Assembly: GCF_945859685.1 (NCBI RefSeq)
Contig: NC_079147.1
Span: 59,736,946 to 59,800,945, forward strand
DNA length: 64,000 nt
Source of the DNA: Eupeodes corollae
Lineage: Eukaryota; Arthropoda; Insecta; Diptera; Syrphidae
Direction of reading: 5' to 3'
In this document: positions 35,161 through 44,560 of the stretch, piece by piece
How positions within the stretch are numbered: position 1 is the first letter of the stretch
Layout of the letters: every line of letters starts with the position of its first letter
Notes under the pieces: generated by a model
Database searches by the model: none
What the model saw: the letters and a program-made list of their open reading frames with translations, nothing else
Told to the model about the DNA's origin: nothing
Translations under genes and position numbers: made by a program

Positions 35161-35585
35161 TGAACAGGGTGGATCAAAAGTATTTTCCAATTTTTTACAA
35201 TCTCATATTCTTTTTTAAGGTACTTAAAACCAGAATTGGGAGGTTAACTAAAAATTAACTACAGAGCTTTAGAGAGGAATAAATAGAATTTTATTTGAAA
35301 ATTTTCTTTTAAAAGTGCGAAATTCAGCCTCTGCGCACATCATTACGCCACCTGAGGCACGGTTTTGAGAATGAGGAGCTAAAGTTAATCTTCCTTGAGC
35401 TAAAACACCTCGATCTACCCTCATGAGCCCGTCTGTATAATTATAAAGCTGATGTTCATTTGAGGGACATTATATTCCAAAAGAAATCTGCAAAAATCGT
35501 TCTTTTTGATTCTCAAATAAATATATGACCAAAAAATTAAATCTATATACGTTTTTAATTAGGAAAGCAATTTTGACGCACCTTG
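35161..35585. mobile_element. Candidate MITE with imperfect TIRs
   Basis: The left end CAGGGTGGATCAAAAGTATT (from 35165) matches the inverted right end CAAGGTGCGTCAAAATTGCT (from 35585) at about 18 of the first 24 positions. TA lies next to each side (35159-35160, 35586-35587), as expected for Tc1/mariner-type insertion. The ~425-base interior has no transposase. Short nonautonomous element, moderate support. Confidence 0.4.
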
Positions 35586-35587
35586 TA

Positions 35588-36954
35588 TATTACATATATC
35601 TTTATGATGCCAATGGCAAAATGTGTTCACATGTGAATCGAGCATCCACTTATGTATCTCCACCAGATTACACCTAAAATGTTCTCAGATTAAATAGGTA
35701 CGTACCTACCTACTTTTTTTTATTCTTGTGCAAATAAAGCCATTACATTATGTGTAAAGTATGTAACGTTGTGTGTTATGTGTGTGCCTCTGTAACTGTA
35801 CAGTGAACATATACAATATATTACACTTTACGAACGTACGTATGTAAGGCTGATTTTCAATTATTACTTCATATCCCATGTGCATGCGCCTTTGCTTGAG
35901 CCTTTTGGGAGCGAAGTGTATGCCTACGGTGGTGCACTCAATTTCACAATCTTCTTGTGGAGTGTGCTTTTGGCATATCATCCGCATGGACGAAGTCTAA
36001 TATTTTGTGGTTGGATCCTTGGATCCATGAAAAATGCTCTTAGGTTCCTGTTTTATATATTTTATTTTTCTTTTTTGATTTTTATTTTATAGTGGCACAA
36101 AGATTTAATTTTTCTCAAGTTAAATTTTTTGTTTGCTCCTTTTTGTGGTTTTTGCTGCTGCTGCTGCTGCTGCTGCTGGACGACAACACTGAACACAATG
36201 CTGTTGGCAGTGGCATGCGGTGGGTGTTTTGGAATGGAATTTTGAGTGAAATTGCAAATAATTGTGGCTCGAGGCGATGCGGCGAGGCAAGGCGGTTTGG
36301 TGTGGTACGTTGGTAGCGGCGTTGGGTGCGATGAGGCATAGCTGTAGGACAAAAAATAAGCTTCATCAAAATGTATTCCAGCACTTAACAAGGCGTTGAG
36401 GGAATTCCGGAAACGGATATGGAAAATCGTTCCTTGTTTTTCTTCTTCTCATTTTCTATCTCTCTTTATAACGACGACTATAATGCTCGTATAAAGGTCG
36501 GCAGGCAGCAGATATCGACAGAATATAATGTGAGCTAGATAGAGTTCCCATTCGACTTTGAATGGAATTTTATTTATTTCATTTTGGGAATTTGACACAG
36601 TTTTTTGGATTTTTCTCTTTTTCTTTGGCAATGTTTATTATAAGATGAAAAGATGCAAAATGGACAAAAATACGTATATGCACAATCTAAGTCCATTAGT
36701 TTCTTTTTGATACAGAATCAAATAAACAAAGAAATAAGTCACGGAAATAATTTAATGGACACAATTATAACACTCGTTTTTAAAGAACGAAGTTCTTCAT
36801 GACATTCCCTTCCCAGATCACTTCAACACAAAATAGTGCATATCCCAAAATTCTGAAATTAAAAATTACAGAAAACCAAAAACTACATATGTAAATCAAG
36901 GTGTCCAAGAAATTTGTTCACTGAAACGTATGTTAATTTTAAATGTTTTTCTCC
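35588..36954. other. Low-repeat stretch with CTG run
   Basis: No supported gene. Contains a (GCT)n run at 36149-36179 and moderately GC-rich sequence near 36200-36340. A minus-strand frame at 36062-36391 turns the run into nine Gln, but the rest of that frame shows no domain. Confidence 0.35.
36149..36179. repeat. (GCT)n microsatellite
   Basis: About nine to ten consecutive GCT/CTG units within TTTTTGCTGCTG...CTGGACG. Confidence 0.9.
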
Positions 36955-37095
36955 TAAAAGGTTTCATTTTGAATCGACCACCATTTAGCTAGCTGTCTCC
37001 TTGGAAGCAATCATATTTTTACATTTGATAGGTAAGAATTACAAAAATGAAACGAGACATGCTTCAAATTGCATTCAAATTCACTAAAAGTGTTA
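36955..37095. repeat. Dispersed repeat, partner of 51940-52070
   Basis: Shares GGTTTCATTTT, a TTTGACATTTGATA-like phrase, AATGAAACGA and ATGCTTCAAA with 51940-52070 in the same order. The second copy runs into a decayed rosa-like transposase, so this may be the 5' part of the same element type. Diverged. Confidence 0.4.
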
Positions 37096-37564
37096 TAAAC
37101 ATTTCCTAAAATTCCAGCTGTTCTAGGTAATCGCGAAGCACCTTTTGGCTGGGAATAGTGCGGCAAATAGCAAAAGAATTTGAGCTGTTCAGAAAAGTTA
37201 ATAATGTGAGGATTCTAAACTGTGTGCACTGCTAAAAAAAAACAACTGGGAATATTGCTTCTACATTTTTCTGCGTTGATAAAAACCTGCAAACGATATT
37301 TCACATTATTTTGCAAAAGGACTCAAGTCTTTTAATATCAACTTGACTTATAAAACTCAAACTGATTTGGTTCTTCAAATCAAGATTTATTCTTAATTGC
37401 ATTAGTAAGAAATTTGGAATTTAACGATTTTGAAAAGAAAATTAATAAATCAAGTCTTTCGGATAGTGACGTGGATTCCAGCGTAGGTTCTTAAATTCTT
37501 TGAGGAAGGAAACATTTTATCCCGAATAGTGTAAAATCTATCAAACTCAAATAAAACTCATGAT
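37096..37564. other. AT-rich stretch with weak repeat
   Basis: No gene. The segment 37495-37560 (AATTCTTTGAGGAAGG onward) resembles 46425-46490, a second weak dispersed repeat that may be upstream LINE sequence. Confidence 0.35.
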
Positions 37565-38000
37565 TTGATTCTACCTTTAAACAACTTATTAGGTCCAAAG
37601 AAGTATGTTTCCAATTTTACGAAACCTCACTTGTTTAAACAAACAAGATGGAAAAACCCTTTAACTACCATTTTTAATGCATTCAATATTTACATGCCCA
37701 GAAATTATGGCAAAAAAATACTACAATATCCCAAAGGCAGTAAACATGTCTCGTCATTTGTAAGAAATTTCCGTAACACTAAGTCATCGTTGGTTCGAAC
37801 GACAATCTTTTTTGTAAGTTCGCTGAAAAAGCCTATTCTATAGGAACAACCTTTTTCTGCACTATTACAAGCGCTAGAGTGCTTAAAGATCTCAACATTC
37901 ACGAATCTGATGGCCTGAATAGTATCTCCACTCTTGTTTTGAAGAGAAGTTCTTCAACAGATCAACCGGTGATTTGATGGTTTATCTGACCAGTGAAACA
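37565..38000 (+). pseudogene. LINE fragment ahead of the RT domain
   Basis: The open frame (37565-37843) reads RWKNPLTTIFNAFNIYMPRN, then GSKHVSSFVRNFRNTKSS. This resembles the linker between endonuclease and RT in CR1/jockey-type LINEs. After a frameshift LKDLNIHESDGLNSISTLVL (37885-37945) matches the usual LKxLxxxKSPGPDGIPxxVLK opening of RT. No later RT motif follows. Confidence 0.6.
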
Positions 38001-38329
38001 AATTTTATCATCGTAATGGAGAGTAAGATTATGGCACCAAGTTCTCTAACCGAAAATGTAAGTAAGTTATTCATTTACTTACATTTCAATATAAAAAATA
38101 GAATACAAACTATGAATTTAAGACCTAAGCCGTCAGCCTGGTTGACAAGTTTATAAATGTTTATTTTAAAATTGAATTCAATTATCAAAAATCAACAAAA
38201 AAAGAACTAAAGCTTCAAACGTATTCTGATATTAATAACATTCTATACTCGTTAACTGTTTTTAAAAAATTGGTTAGGGTCTTCCAGTCACACTAGTTTA
38301 GAAGTTGGATAGTTTCCTCCATAGTTAAT
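38001..38329. other. AT-rich spacer
   Basis: No gene recognised between the plus-strand LINE fragment and the minus-strand LINE. Confidence 0.4.
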
Positions 38330-40014
38330 TATTGTTTTCTACGGAAAATTTGCCATTGCGCTTTGAATATTGGGCATACTTATGATATGAAAGCAATCTT
38401 CTTTCGATTTAAGGTAGCATACGGAATTGATTCCATTCCATTATAAGGGTTACCATTTAAGGAAAGAAGCTTGCATCTTGCTTTAAATATCACGAATATT
38501 TCATCATAGCAAAGTGAGTCGTGAAAGTAGTTTTTCTTGTTTAGATTAAATTTAAGCTGACTGTATGAAGGTATCTCGAATAGAGCCTTTGTTTTTCTGA
38601 ATAATGCGGTAGAGTTTGTCATTCAAATTACATCAATATGTAAGGTTTCCCCTCAAGCATTGCTATAGTCCGCTTTCCAAGTATATAGAACAACAAGGCG
38701 CATTTTGGGGTAGAATTTCTCGAATTCGTCGTATTCATATGACCCCCAAACTTGAGAAGCATAGCAAAGAGTTGATTTAACTACTACATTGAATATCTTA
38801 TATCTTGCACATAAAATTATTCTTTTGTTGGAAACACACATTTTTCCATGATGATAAGCAAGCTTTGAGAGCTATTGGCTTTTTCGGTTAGGTGTTTGTT
38901 GAAATTTAAAGCCAGATTCAGTTTAACTCCCAAATATTTGACCTCTTTAGCTGTTTCTAGAAATGACAATCATAAGTTTCATTGTGAACTCTTGGATATC
39001 ACGCAAAAACCATCATTTTTAAATTCTCTGTATTAATTGTTAGTCCCCATCGTTGCAGTAACACGATAAGCGATTAATCAATCAATGCTCATCTGCATAT
39101 AACAACACATTATTGGTAGTATTTGCAATTCTTACTCTTCTAACTCTTACTTTTAAAACAGAGAAAACAACAATGCACTGAAAAGACAACCTTGTTTCAC
39201 GCCAGTATTGGTCTCAAACATTTTTGAATAGGATGTGACATCCCAAACTACTGCTTTTGTGTTAGTTTATATTTCTTTTATCATTCTAATGAAGTTGGAA
39301 GATATGCCAAGTTGTGAGAGCTTAAAGAAGCTTTAAAATCAACAAAAAATGAGTAAACTTATTTGTTCCTGGCATGAAACGCTTTGATAATGGATGACAG
39401 AGTAAATATCTGATCAAAAGTTGAATAATTTTTTCTGAAGCCAGCTTAAAGATCAGATCCACTTTTCAAGTCTTGCCACAGAATATTTTCGCTTTTACAT
39501 TCATAAAAGAAATTCCTCTGTAATTTTCCACATCAAAAGGTCCTTTTTTGTGAATAGGAAATATTACAGCCTTTTTTAAAAAAAAAAGGGGATTTCAGCT
39601 GTGAAAAAAACTTTCTTGAACAGACTTTGAAGATTGCTAAAGAATATCGGTGTAGCATTTAAAAAAAACTCATATGAAATCCCGTCTTCATCTGGAGCTT
39701 TTCCATTCTTCGCATTTAGAATCACAGCTTGTATTTCCTCAAGTGATAAATCAGAGTCTAATGTGTCATCAACAGTTGATGGTTCATCGTAGGAGAACAT
39801 TAAATTAGAATTGTTTGAAAGAAGTAGCCTGAAGTGAGCTGAAAGATCATCAGCAGATACACCTACGACTATTTAATATTTCATCCCATTGATCTCCCTC
39901 TCGATTTTCCAGAAATCCTTTGAGTTTCTTGTTTGACCTAATGCTATTGCAAGTAGATTTTTAAATTTAATTTTCTTTTGAAGACAAAGGTTTTTGTAAT
40001 ATGTGTTAGCTTCT
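38330..40014 (-). pseudogene. Old LINE, 3' part: RT to C-terminal tail
   Basis: Read right to left. The segment next to the RTE insertion gives LCLQKKIKFKNLLAIALGQT and NSKDFWKI. Then IQAVILNAKNGKAPDEDGIS (39697-39756) opens the RT, with further RT scraps at 39000-39560 (KKGPFDVENYRGISFMNV; LLYADEH near 39090). STLCYASQVWGSYEYDEFEK (38710-38775) is the thumb. IPSYSQLKFNLNKKNYFHDS to IFKARCKLLSLNG (38440-38575) is a typical tail. Many frameshifts. It is the downstream half of the element that continues at 43502-44137 on the other side of the inserted RTE. Confidence 0.8.
40001..40014. repeat. Target-site duplication of RTE copy B, left
   Basis: ATGTGTTAGCTTCT, repeated exactly at 43502-43515. 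Confidence 0.92.
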
Positions 40015-40036
40015 TACTTACTTACTTAAGGTGGCG

Positions 40037-43000
40037 CTACAGTCCTGTGTGAACTAGGGCCTCACCCAACAAACTTCTCCATCTAGCTCGGTCCCTAGCT
40101 AGATGTCTCCAGTTTCGCGCTCCAAGTTGGGTGAGGTCACCTTCCACTTGTGCGCGCCACCTGATCCGCGGTCTTCCTCTACTGCGCTGTCCTGTGGGTG
40201 CGGATTCAAAGACTTTCCGGGCCGGAGCATTGGTTTCCATGCGCTCTACGTGACCCAGCCATCTTAGTCGTTGGACTTTTACTTTTCTTGCTAAGTCTAC
40301 GTCGCTGTACAGCCCGTACAGTTCGTCGTTCCATCTTCTCCTCCACTCCCCTTCGATGCATACGGGACCGTAGATCACACGAAGAACTTTTCTCTCGAAG
40401 CGACCCAAGGTGCTTTCATCCGCTTTTGTCATGGTCCATGCTTCTGCACCGTATAGCAGGACGGGGATGATAAGGGTCTTATATAGCAACACTTTGGTCC
40501 CTCGAGAGAGGACATTACTACTCAATTGCTTTCTTAGTCCAAAGAAACAGCGGTTAGCAAGAGTTATTCTGCGTTTGATCTCAGCGCTGGTGTTGTTTTC
40601 TGCGTTTACAGCGGAGCCTAGGTAGACGAAGTCCTTGACTACCTCAAAGGTACGTCTGTCGATTGTGACGTTTTGACCAAAACGTCGGTGTTGTATGTCC
40701 TTTCTAGACGACAGCATGTACTTTGTTTTGCCCTCATTAACCGTTAAACCCATTTTTGCCGCCTCTGCCTCAATACTCACAAAAGCCCCATTGACATCAC
40801 GCTGAGTTCTTCCGATTATGTCAATGTCATCAGCATATGCCAGTAATTGGACAGACTTTTGAAAGATAGTGCCTCTAGTGTTGACGTGTGAGCTCTGCAC
40901 TATTCTTTCAAGCACGATGTTAAAAAAATCGCATGACAGCGCATCACCTTGTCTAAAACCTTTTTTGACATCAAAAGGTTCTGTTAAGTTGTTTCCAACC
41001 TTTATGGAGCAGCGTGAATTCTCCATGGTCATCCTGCACAAACGGACGAGTTTGGCAGGGATGCCAAAACTAGACATGGCTCTATACAGCTCGTCCCTGT
41101 AGATGCTGTCATATGCGGCCTTGAAATCGATGAAAAGATGGTGGGTGTCGATTTGGTGCTCTTGAGTTTTTTCCAGGATCTGCCGTAGTGTGAATATTTG
41201 ATCAACTGTGGACTTTCCTGGTCTAAAACCACACTGATAAGGACCTATCAGGTTGTTGACGATGGGCTTTAGACGTTCACATATTATGGCAGAGAAAATT
41301 TTATAGGCGATGTTAAGTAGACTTATTCCTCTATAGTTGGTGCAGTTTAGAGGGTCTCCTTTTTTCAGGATCGGGCAAACAATACTGAGGTTCCATTCAT
41401 CGGGCATGCTTTCTTCCGACCATATCTTACAGATAAGTTGGTGCATGCTCCTAACCAACTTATCTCCAGCTGCTTTAAAGAGCTCGGCATTCAAGCCATC
41501 TGCTCCAGCGGCTTTATTAGACTTCAACTTAGATATGGCAATCTTTACTTCGTCTAAGTCGGGAGGACGGGATTGTTGGCTTTCGTCGTCTATATCGAAT
41601 GGGTCATCCTGCCTGACAGCGGGATTCAGTTCTTCATCGCCGTTATACAGTCTGCAGAAGTGGTCCTTCCATATCCTCAGCATTGACTGCGGTTCCACTA
41701 TGATGTTTCCACTTTCGTCTTTGCAGCCTTCGGTTCTAGGTTTATGTACCTGTGAATTTCGTTTCACCTGTTCATAAAACTTTCGAACCTCATTCCTGCT
41801 TTTATACCTCTCAACATCTTCGACCGCACGCTTCTCATGCCCTCTCTTTTTCCTTCTGAAAAGTCGGCGTTCCTCTCGCCTCTTCTGCTCATAGAGCTCA
41901 CGAGCAGCTCTCGTCCTTTTATGCAGCGCCGCTTTGCGTGCCTGTTGTTTGGCTGCATTTGCCTGCCGACATTCCTCATCAAACCAGGGGTTCCTTGTTG
42001 GTGGCTGTTTGAAACCCAGCACATCAGAGGCGGCTTCTCTGATTGCATCTTGGCAATGTTGCCACTGGTTTTCGATACATTGTGTTGGCGGCAGAGAACT
42101 TCGAGAGAGGTTACTTGTGACTCGGTCGGAAAAGGATTTGGCGATCTCTGGCGATTGTAGCCGTTCGACGTTGTATCTTCTCCCAGCACCTCCCTGTTTT
42201 GCCTTGGGTCTGGAAATCCGAAGTGCTACCCTGGCTACAACGAGGTAGTGGTCCGAGTCGATGTTAGCTCCTCGGAAAGTTCGTACATCCATGATGCTGG
42301 AAGCGTGTCTGGCGTCGATCGCAATATGGTCAATCTGGTTGACGGTAGATTGATCTGGAGAAGTCCAAGTTCCTTTGTGGATGTTGAGGTGTGGAAAACG
42401 CGTACTGGCTACCATTACGTTTCGCCCCGCAGCAAAATCTATGAGCCTGAATCCATTGTCGGAAGTGTTGTCGTGCAGGCTGTTCTTCCCGATTATTCCA
42501 CCAAAGATGTCTTCCCTTCCTAGCTTGGCATTAAAATCGCCCAGGACTATTTTAATATCGTAGCTAGGGCACTGCTCATATGTTTTGTCTAAGAGCTCGA
42601 AGAACATATCTTTGGTGTTGTCGTCTTTCTCTTCTGTGGGGGCGTGCGCGCATATCAGGCTAATGTTGCCGAATTTAGCCTTGATGCGTATGGTCATGAG
42701 GCGCTCATTGATGCACCTATAGCTCAAGACTTCTTGCCTAAGTCTGGCTCCAATGACGAATCCGCATCCAAATAAGCGCTGTTGGTTTTCGTGGTAGCAG
42801 TCACCATAGTAAATATCGCAGTTTTTCATCCTCTTTTTGCCCGGCCCATCCCATCGTATTTCCTGGATGGCGGTGATATCTGCTTTATATCGTTCTAGGG
42901 CCTCCGCTAATTCTTCGGCCGCACGTGGTCTGTTAAGGGACCTAACATTCCACGTGCATATCCGAAGTTCGTTGTCCTTTATTCGTTTGCGTTGGTTGTC

Positions 43001-43072
43001 AACAGTAAATCCGTCCGTATCCGAGGCTTGTTGGTGCTTCGCAACTTTGAAAGCTTTTACGTGGCCAGGAAG
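40037..43072 (-). CDS. RTE-type ORF2: AP-like endonuclease and reverse transcriptase
   Basis: Nicks target DNA and copies element RNA there. The first ATG is at 42829 (930 residues), but the frame is open from 43072, after TGA at 43073-43075. The upstream codons encode ICTWNVRSLNRPRAAEE and AIQEIRWDG, the first strand and catalytic Asn/Glu region of the endonuclease, so the real product must begin upstream. Counting from the ATG: GDFNAKLG 97-104, SDHYLV 192-197 (end of endonuclease), PWFDEEC 281-287, SNKAAGADGLNAELF about 437, NYRGISLLN 498-506, GFRPGKST 534-541, motif A FIDFKAAYDS 567-575, motif B RQGDALSC 626-633, YADDIDI 665-671, then a thumb and a conserved tail (WLGHVERM; SRGRPRIRW; WRSLLGEA). 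No stop interrupts it. No ATG, GTG, TTG or CTG occurs in the 81 upstream codons. Confidence 0.95.
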   Translation of the reverse strand, partial: LPGHVKAFKVAKHQQASDTDGFTVDNQRKRIKDNELRICTWNVRSLNRPRAAEELAEALERYKADITAIQEIRWDGPGKKRMKNCDIYYGDCYHENQQRLFGCGFVIGARLRQEVLSYRCINERLMTIRIKAKFGNISLICAHAPTEEKDDNTKDMFFELLDKTYEQCPSYDIKIVLGDFNAKLGREDIFGGIIGKNSLHDNTSDNGFRLIDFAAGRNVMVASTRFPHLNIHKGTWTSPDQSTVNQIDHIAIDARHASSIMDVRTFRGANIDSDHYLVVARVALRISRPKAKQGGAGRRYNVERLQSPEIAKSFSDRVTSNLSRSSLPPTQCIENQWQHCQDAIREAASDVLGFKQPPTRNPWFDEECRQANAAKQQARKAALHKRTRAARELYEQKRREERRLFRRKKRGHEKRAVEDVERYKSRNEVRKFYEQVKRNSQVHKPRTEGCKDESGNIIVEPQSMLRIWKDHFCRLYNGDEELNPAVRQDDPFDIDDESQQSRPPDLDEVKIAISKLKSNKAAGADGLNAELFKAAGDKLVRSMHQLICKIWSEESMPDEWNLSIVCPILKKGDPLNCTNYRGISLLNIAYKIFSAIICERLKPIVNNLIGPYQCGFRPGKSTVDQIFTLRQILEKTQEHQIDTHHLFIDFKAAYDSIYRDELYRAMSSFGIPAKLVRLCRMTMENSRCSIKVGNNLTEPFDVKKGFRQGDALSCDFFNIVLERIVQSSHVNTRGTIFQKSVQLLAYADDIDIIGRTQRDVNGAFVSIEAEAAKMGLTVNEGKTKYMLSSRKDIQHRRFGQNVTIDRRTFEVVKDFVYLGSAVNAENNTSAEIKRRITLANRCFFGLRKQLSSNVLSRGTKVLLYKTLIIPVLLYGAEAWTMTKADESTLGRFERKVLRVIYGPVCIEGEWRRRWNDELYGLYSDVDLARKVKVQRLRWLGHVERMETNAPARKVFESAPTGQRSRGRPRIRWRAQVEGDLTQLGARNWRHLARDRARWRSLLGEALVHTGL

Positions 43073-43501
43073 TCACCCCGACGCACAACCTCCAACCTGG
43101 AGGGCCAGATCCTAAGTATAACTCCAAGGATGGGGAGCCGGATAAAACCGCTCCTTACAGGCCTGGGCTCCGAATAAGTCGAAGAAGCCCTATAAGGTGT
43201 TCACTAAGTAGTTCAACCTTACTGGAACTGTAGACGCCACCGTTGATTCCCTCTCGGGAATTCCTCCGCTGCCGTCTGGATAAGGAGAGGTGCCTTAGTG
43301 GAAACACCTCTCCCCACCTCTCTCGTTTGCTGCCCCCAACAACTTTCCACTGGGGTTGGAACCCAATCTCCAGTTGAGGTACTAGGCACCCGATGTTCAC
43401 CACGTGGAGGTGAGAGTAGGAGTTGATAGACAGAGGTTGGTTTTAAGAAAAAACCTATGGACGCTTGTGTCCTCTTGAATGCACATGTCTACCATTTGAA
43501 C
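43073..43501 (-). other. RTE copy B 5' leader
   Basis: About 430 bases between the left end of the element and the long frame. It holds a separate 82-codon frame (43155-43403, minus) that starts with ATG and is rich in Arg, Ser and Gly. That frame is not in phase with ORF2 and resembles no domain I know. Part of the leader (CTAAGGCACCTCTCCTTATC region) is kept in copy A at 11162-11345. Confidence 0.7.
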
Positions 43502-43515
43502 ATGTGTTAGCTTCT
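43502..43515. repeat. Target-site duplication of RTE copy B, right
   Basis: ATGTGTTAGCTTCT, identical to 40001-40014. Confidence 0.92.
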
Positions 43516-44137
43516 ATGTACCAAATTTTTAGTCGATGATTGTTAGAAGTTCGATTGGCTTGCAGAAGAGCAAAAGATTTTGTGCGTGCTTTACAGCAGT
43601 CCTTATCGAACCACTTTTGTTTATAAGAAGTGTTCTGACATAGTTTTGTTTGATGCTGAACTTCGAATATTTTATGTGAGCTGATATGAAAGTATCTATG
43701 TTTGTTCTTTAATCAACTCGTTTTTAGAAAAGAAATTGTCCAAATTACGCTGATAAGAAACTTTTTGTTTATTTTTCCAAGAAAGACGAGGTAGTAGGTG
43801 AAGATTTATTTCTTTTGGTGAAGAATCACATATGAATCCACAACAATAGGCATGGATCTGAAAAATCTTTGCACTCAACTTCAAATTTATTGATTCCTTC
43901 GAACCAGTCACAGTTAATAGCACAAAAGTCGATACCAGATTTTCCTTGACCTCCGATGAAAATGTAGTGGCCATCCTTATCTCTTTCCGTACAACCATTC
44001 AGAATTAAAGAGTCGTACATTTAAAGCAAATGAAGCAGATCTACTCCATTTTTGTTAGAAACGATGTCAGCTGATTTTCTTTTATTGTAGTTTGAGAATT
44101 CCCAATTCTTGCGTTCCAATCACCAATCAGAAATTGC
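43502..44137 (-). pseudogene. Old LINE, 5' part: endonuclease and linker
   Basis: Minus strand, from right to left: FLIGDWNARIGNSQ (about 44095-44140, the GDxNAR endonuclease motif), SLILNGCTERDKDGHYIFIG then GKSGIDFCAINCDW (43910-44015, the late endonuclease strands), a decayed SDH-like site near 43855, and QKWFDKDCCKARTKSFALLQ (about 43555-43620), the linker motif before RT. It joins the segment 38330-40014 in frame once the RTE element and one duplication copy are set aside. It is cut at about 44137 by a plus-strand LINE fragment. Confidence 0.8.
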
Positions 44138-44560
44138 TATTGTCTCCAATACTCTTCCTTATTTTTATAAATGATCTTTTCTTAGAAACTTCTATTCCAC
44201 TCATATATTTCGCTGATGACAGTACCATCAATCAGCTCTTCATTTTCGTTTATAGATTATTACAACGTACGATAAGCTCATAAAATTCTGATCTTGACAG
44301 CATCAACATCTAAGGGAATGAAAAGTCATGTAGAATTTAATGATTCGAAAACCTTCTACTTTTGCAAATGCGTAACGTGTGGTACTTGCATCGAGGAAGA
44401 TGAAGACCTTTCAGATTTAGGTAAGTGCATAAGAAACCATCACATATTTGACACTTCTAAAATTGTTGCTAACGGCTTAGGTTTTCTACAAAGATTCAAG
44501 AAATTTTTGTTATCCCTTAACACTTCTTATGCCCTCTTTCGAAGACCTTGTTAGTAGATC
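44138..44560 (+). pseudogene. CR1-like LINE RT fragment
   Basis: Starts SPILFLIFINDLFLETSIPL and IYFADDSTI (44147-44230): RT motif B end and the catalytic FADD. After a frameshift come GMKSHVEFNDSKTFYF, CGTCIEEDEDLSDLGKCIRN and GLGFLQRFKKF (44312-44510), the palm-to-thumb region of this LINE group. Related minus-strand relics are at 55144-56010 and 62205-63330. Truncated at both ends. Confidence 0.8.

Larger units (their letters stand above)
40015..43501 (-). mobile_element. Full-length RTE-type LINE, copy B
   Basis: A 3487-bp non-LTR retrotransposon between perfect 14-bp duplications. On the minus strand it has a leader of about 430 bases, one long frame with endonuclease and RT, a short 3' UTR ending GTAGCGCCACC, and a (TAAG)n tail (40015-40030) in place of poly-A. 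The size, single ORF and short-repeat tail suit the RTE clade; clade assignment is from memory of such elements. The intact frame and exact duplication indicate a recent insertion. Copy A at 11150-13168 is a deleted relative. Confidence 0.93.

Noticed and set aside
36062..36391. Minus-strand frame with nine Gln in a row
   Set aside because: The Gln run is just the (GCT)n microsatellite. The surrounding translation is low-similarity and there is no domain or splice support.
43155..43403. 82-codon frame in the RTE leader as a possible ORF1
   Set aside because: No known domain, not in phase with ORF2 and not clearly kept open in copy A. Retained only as part of the leader description.
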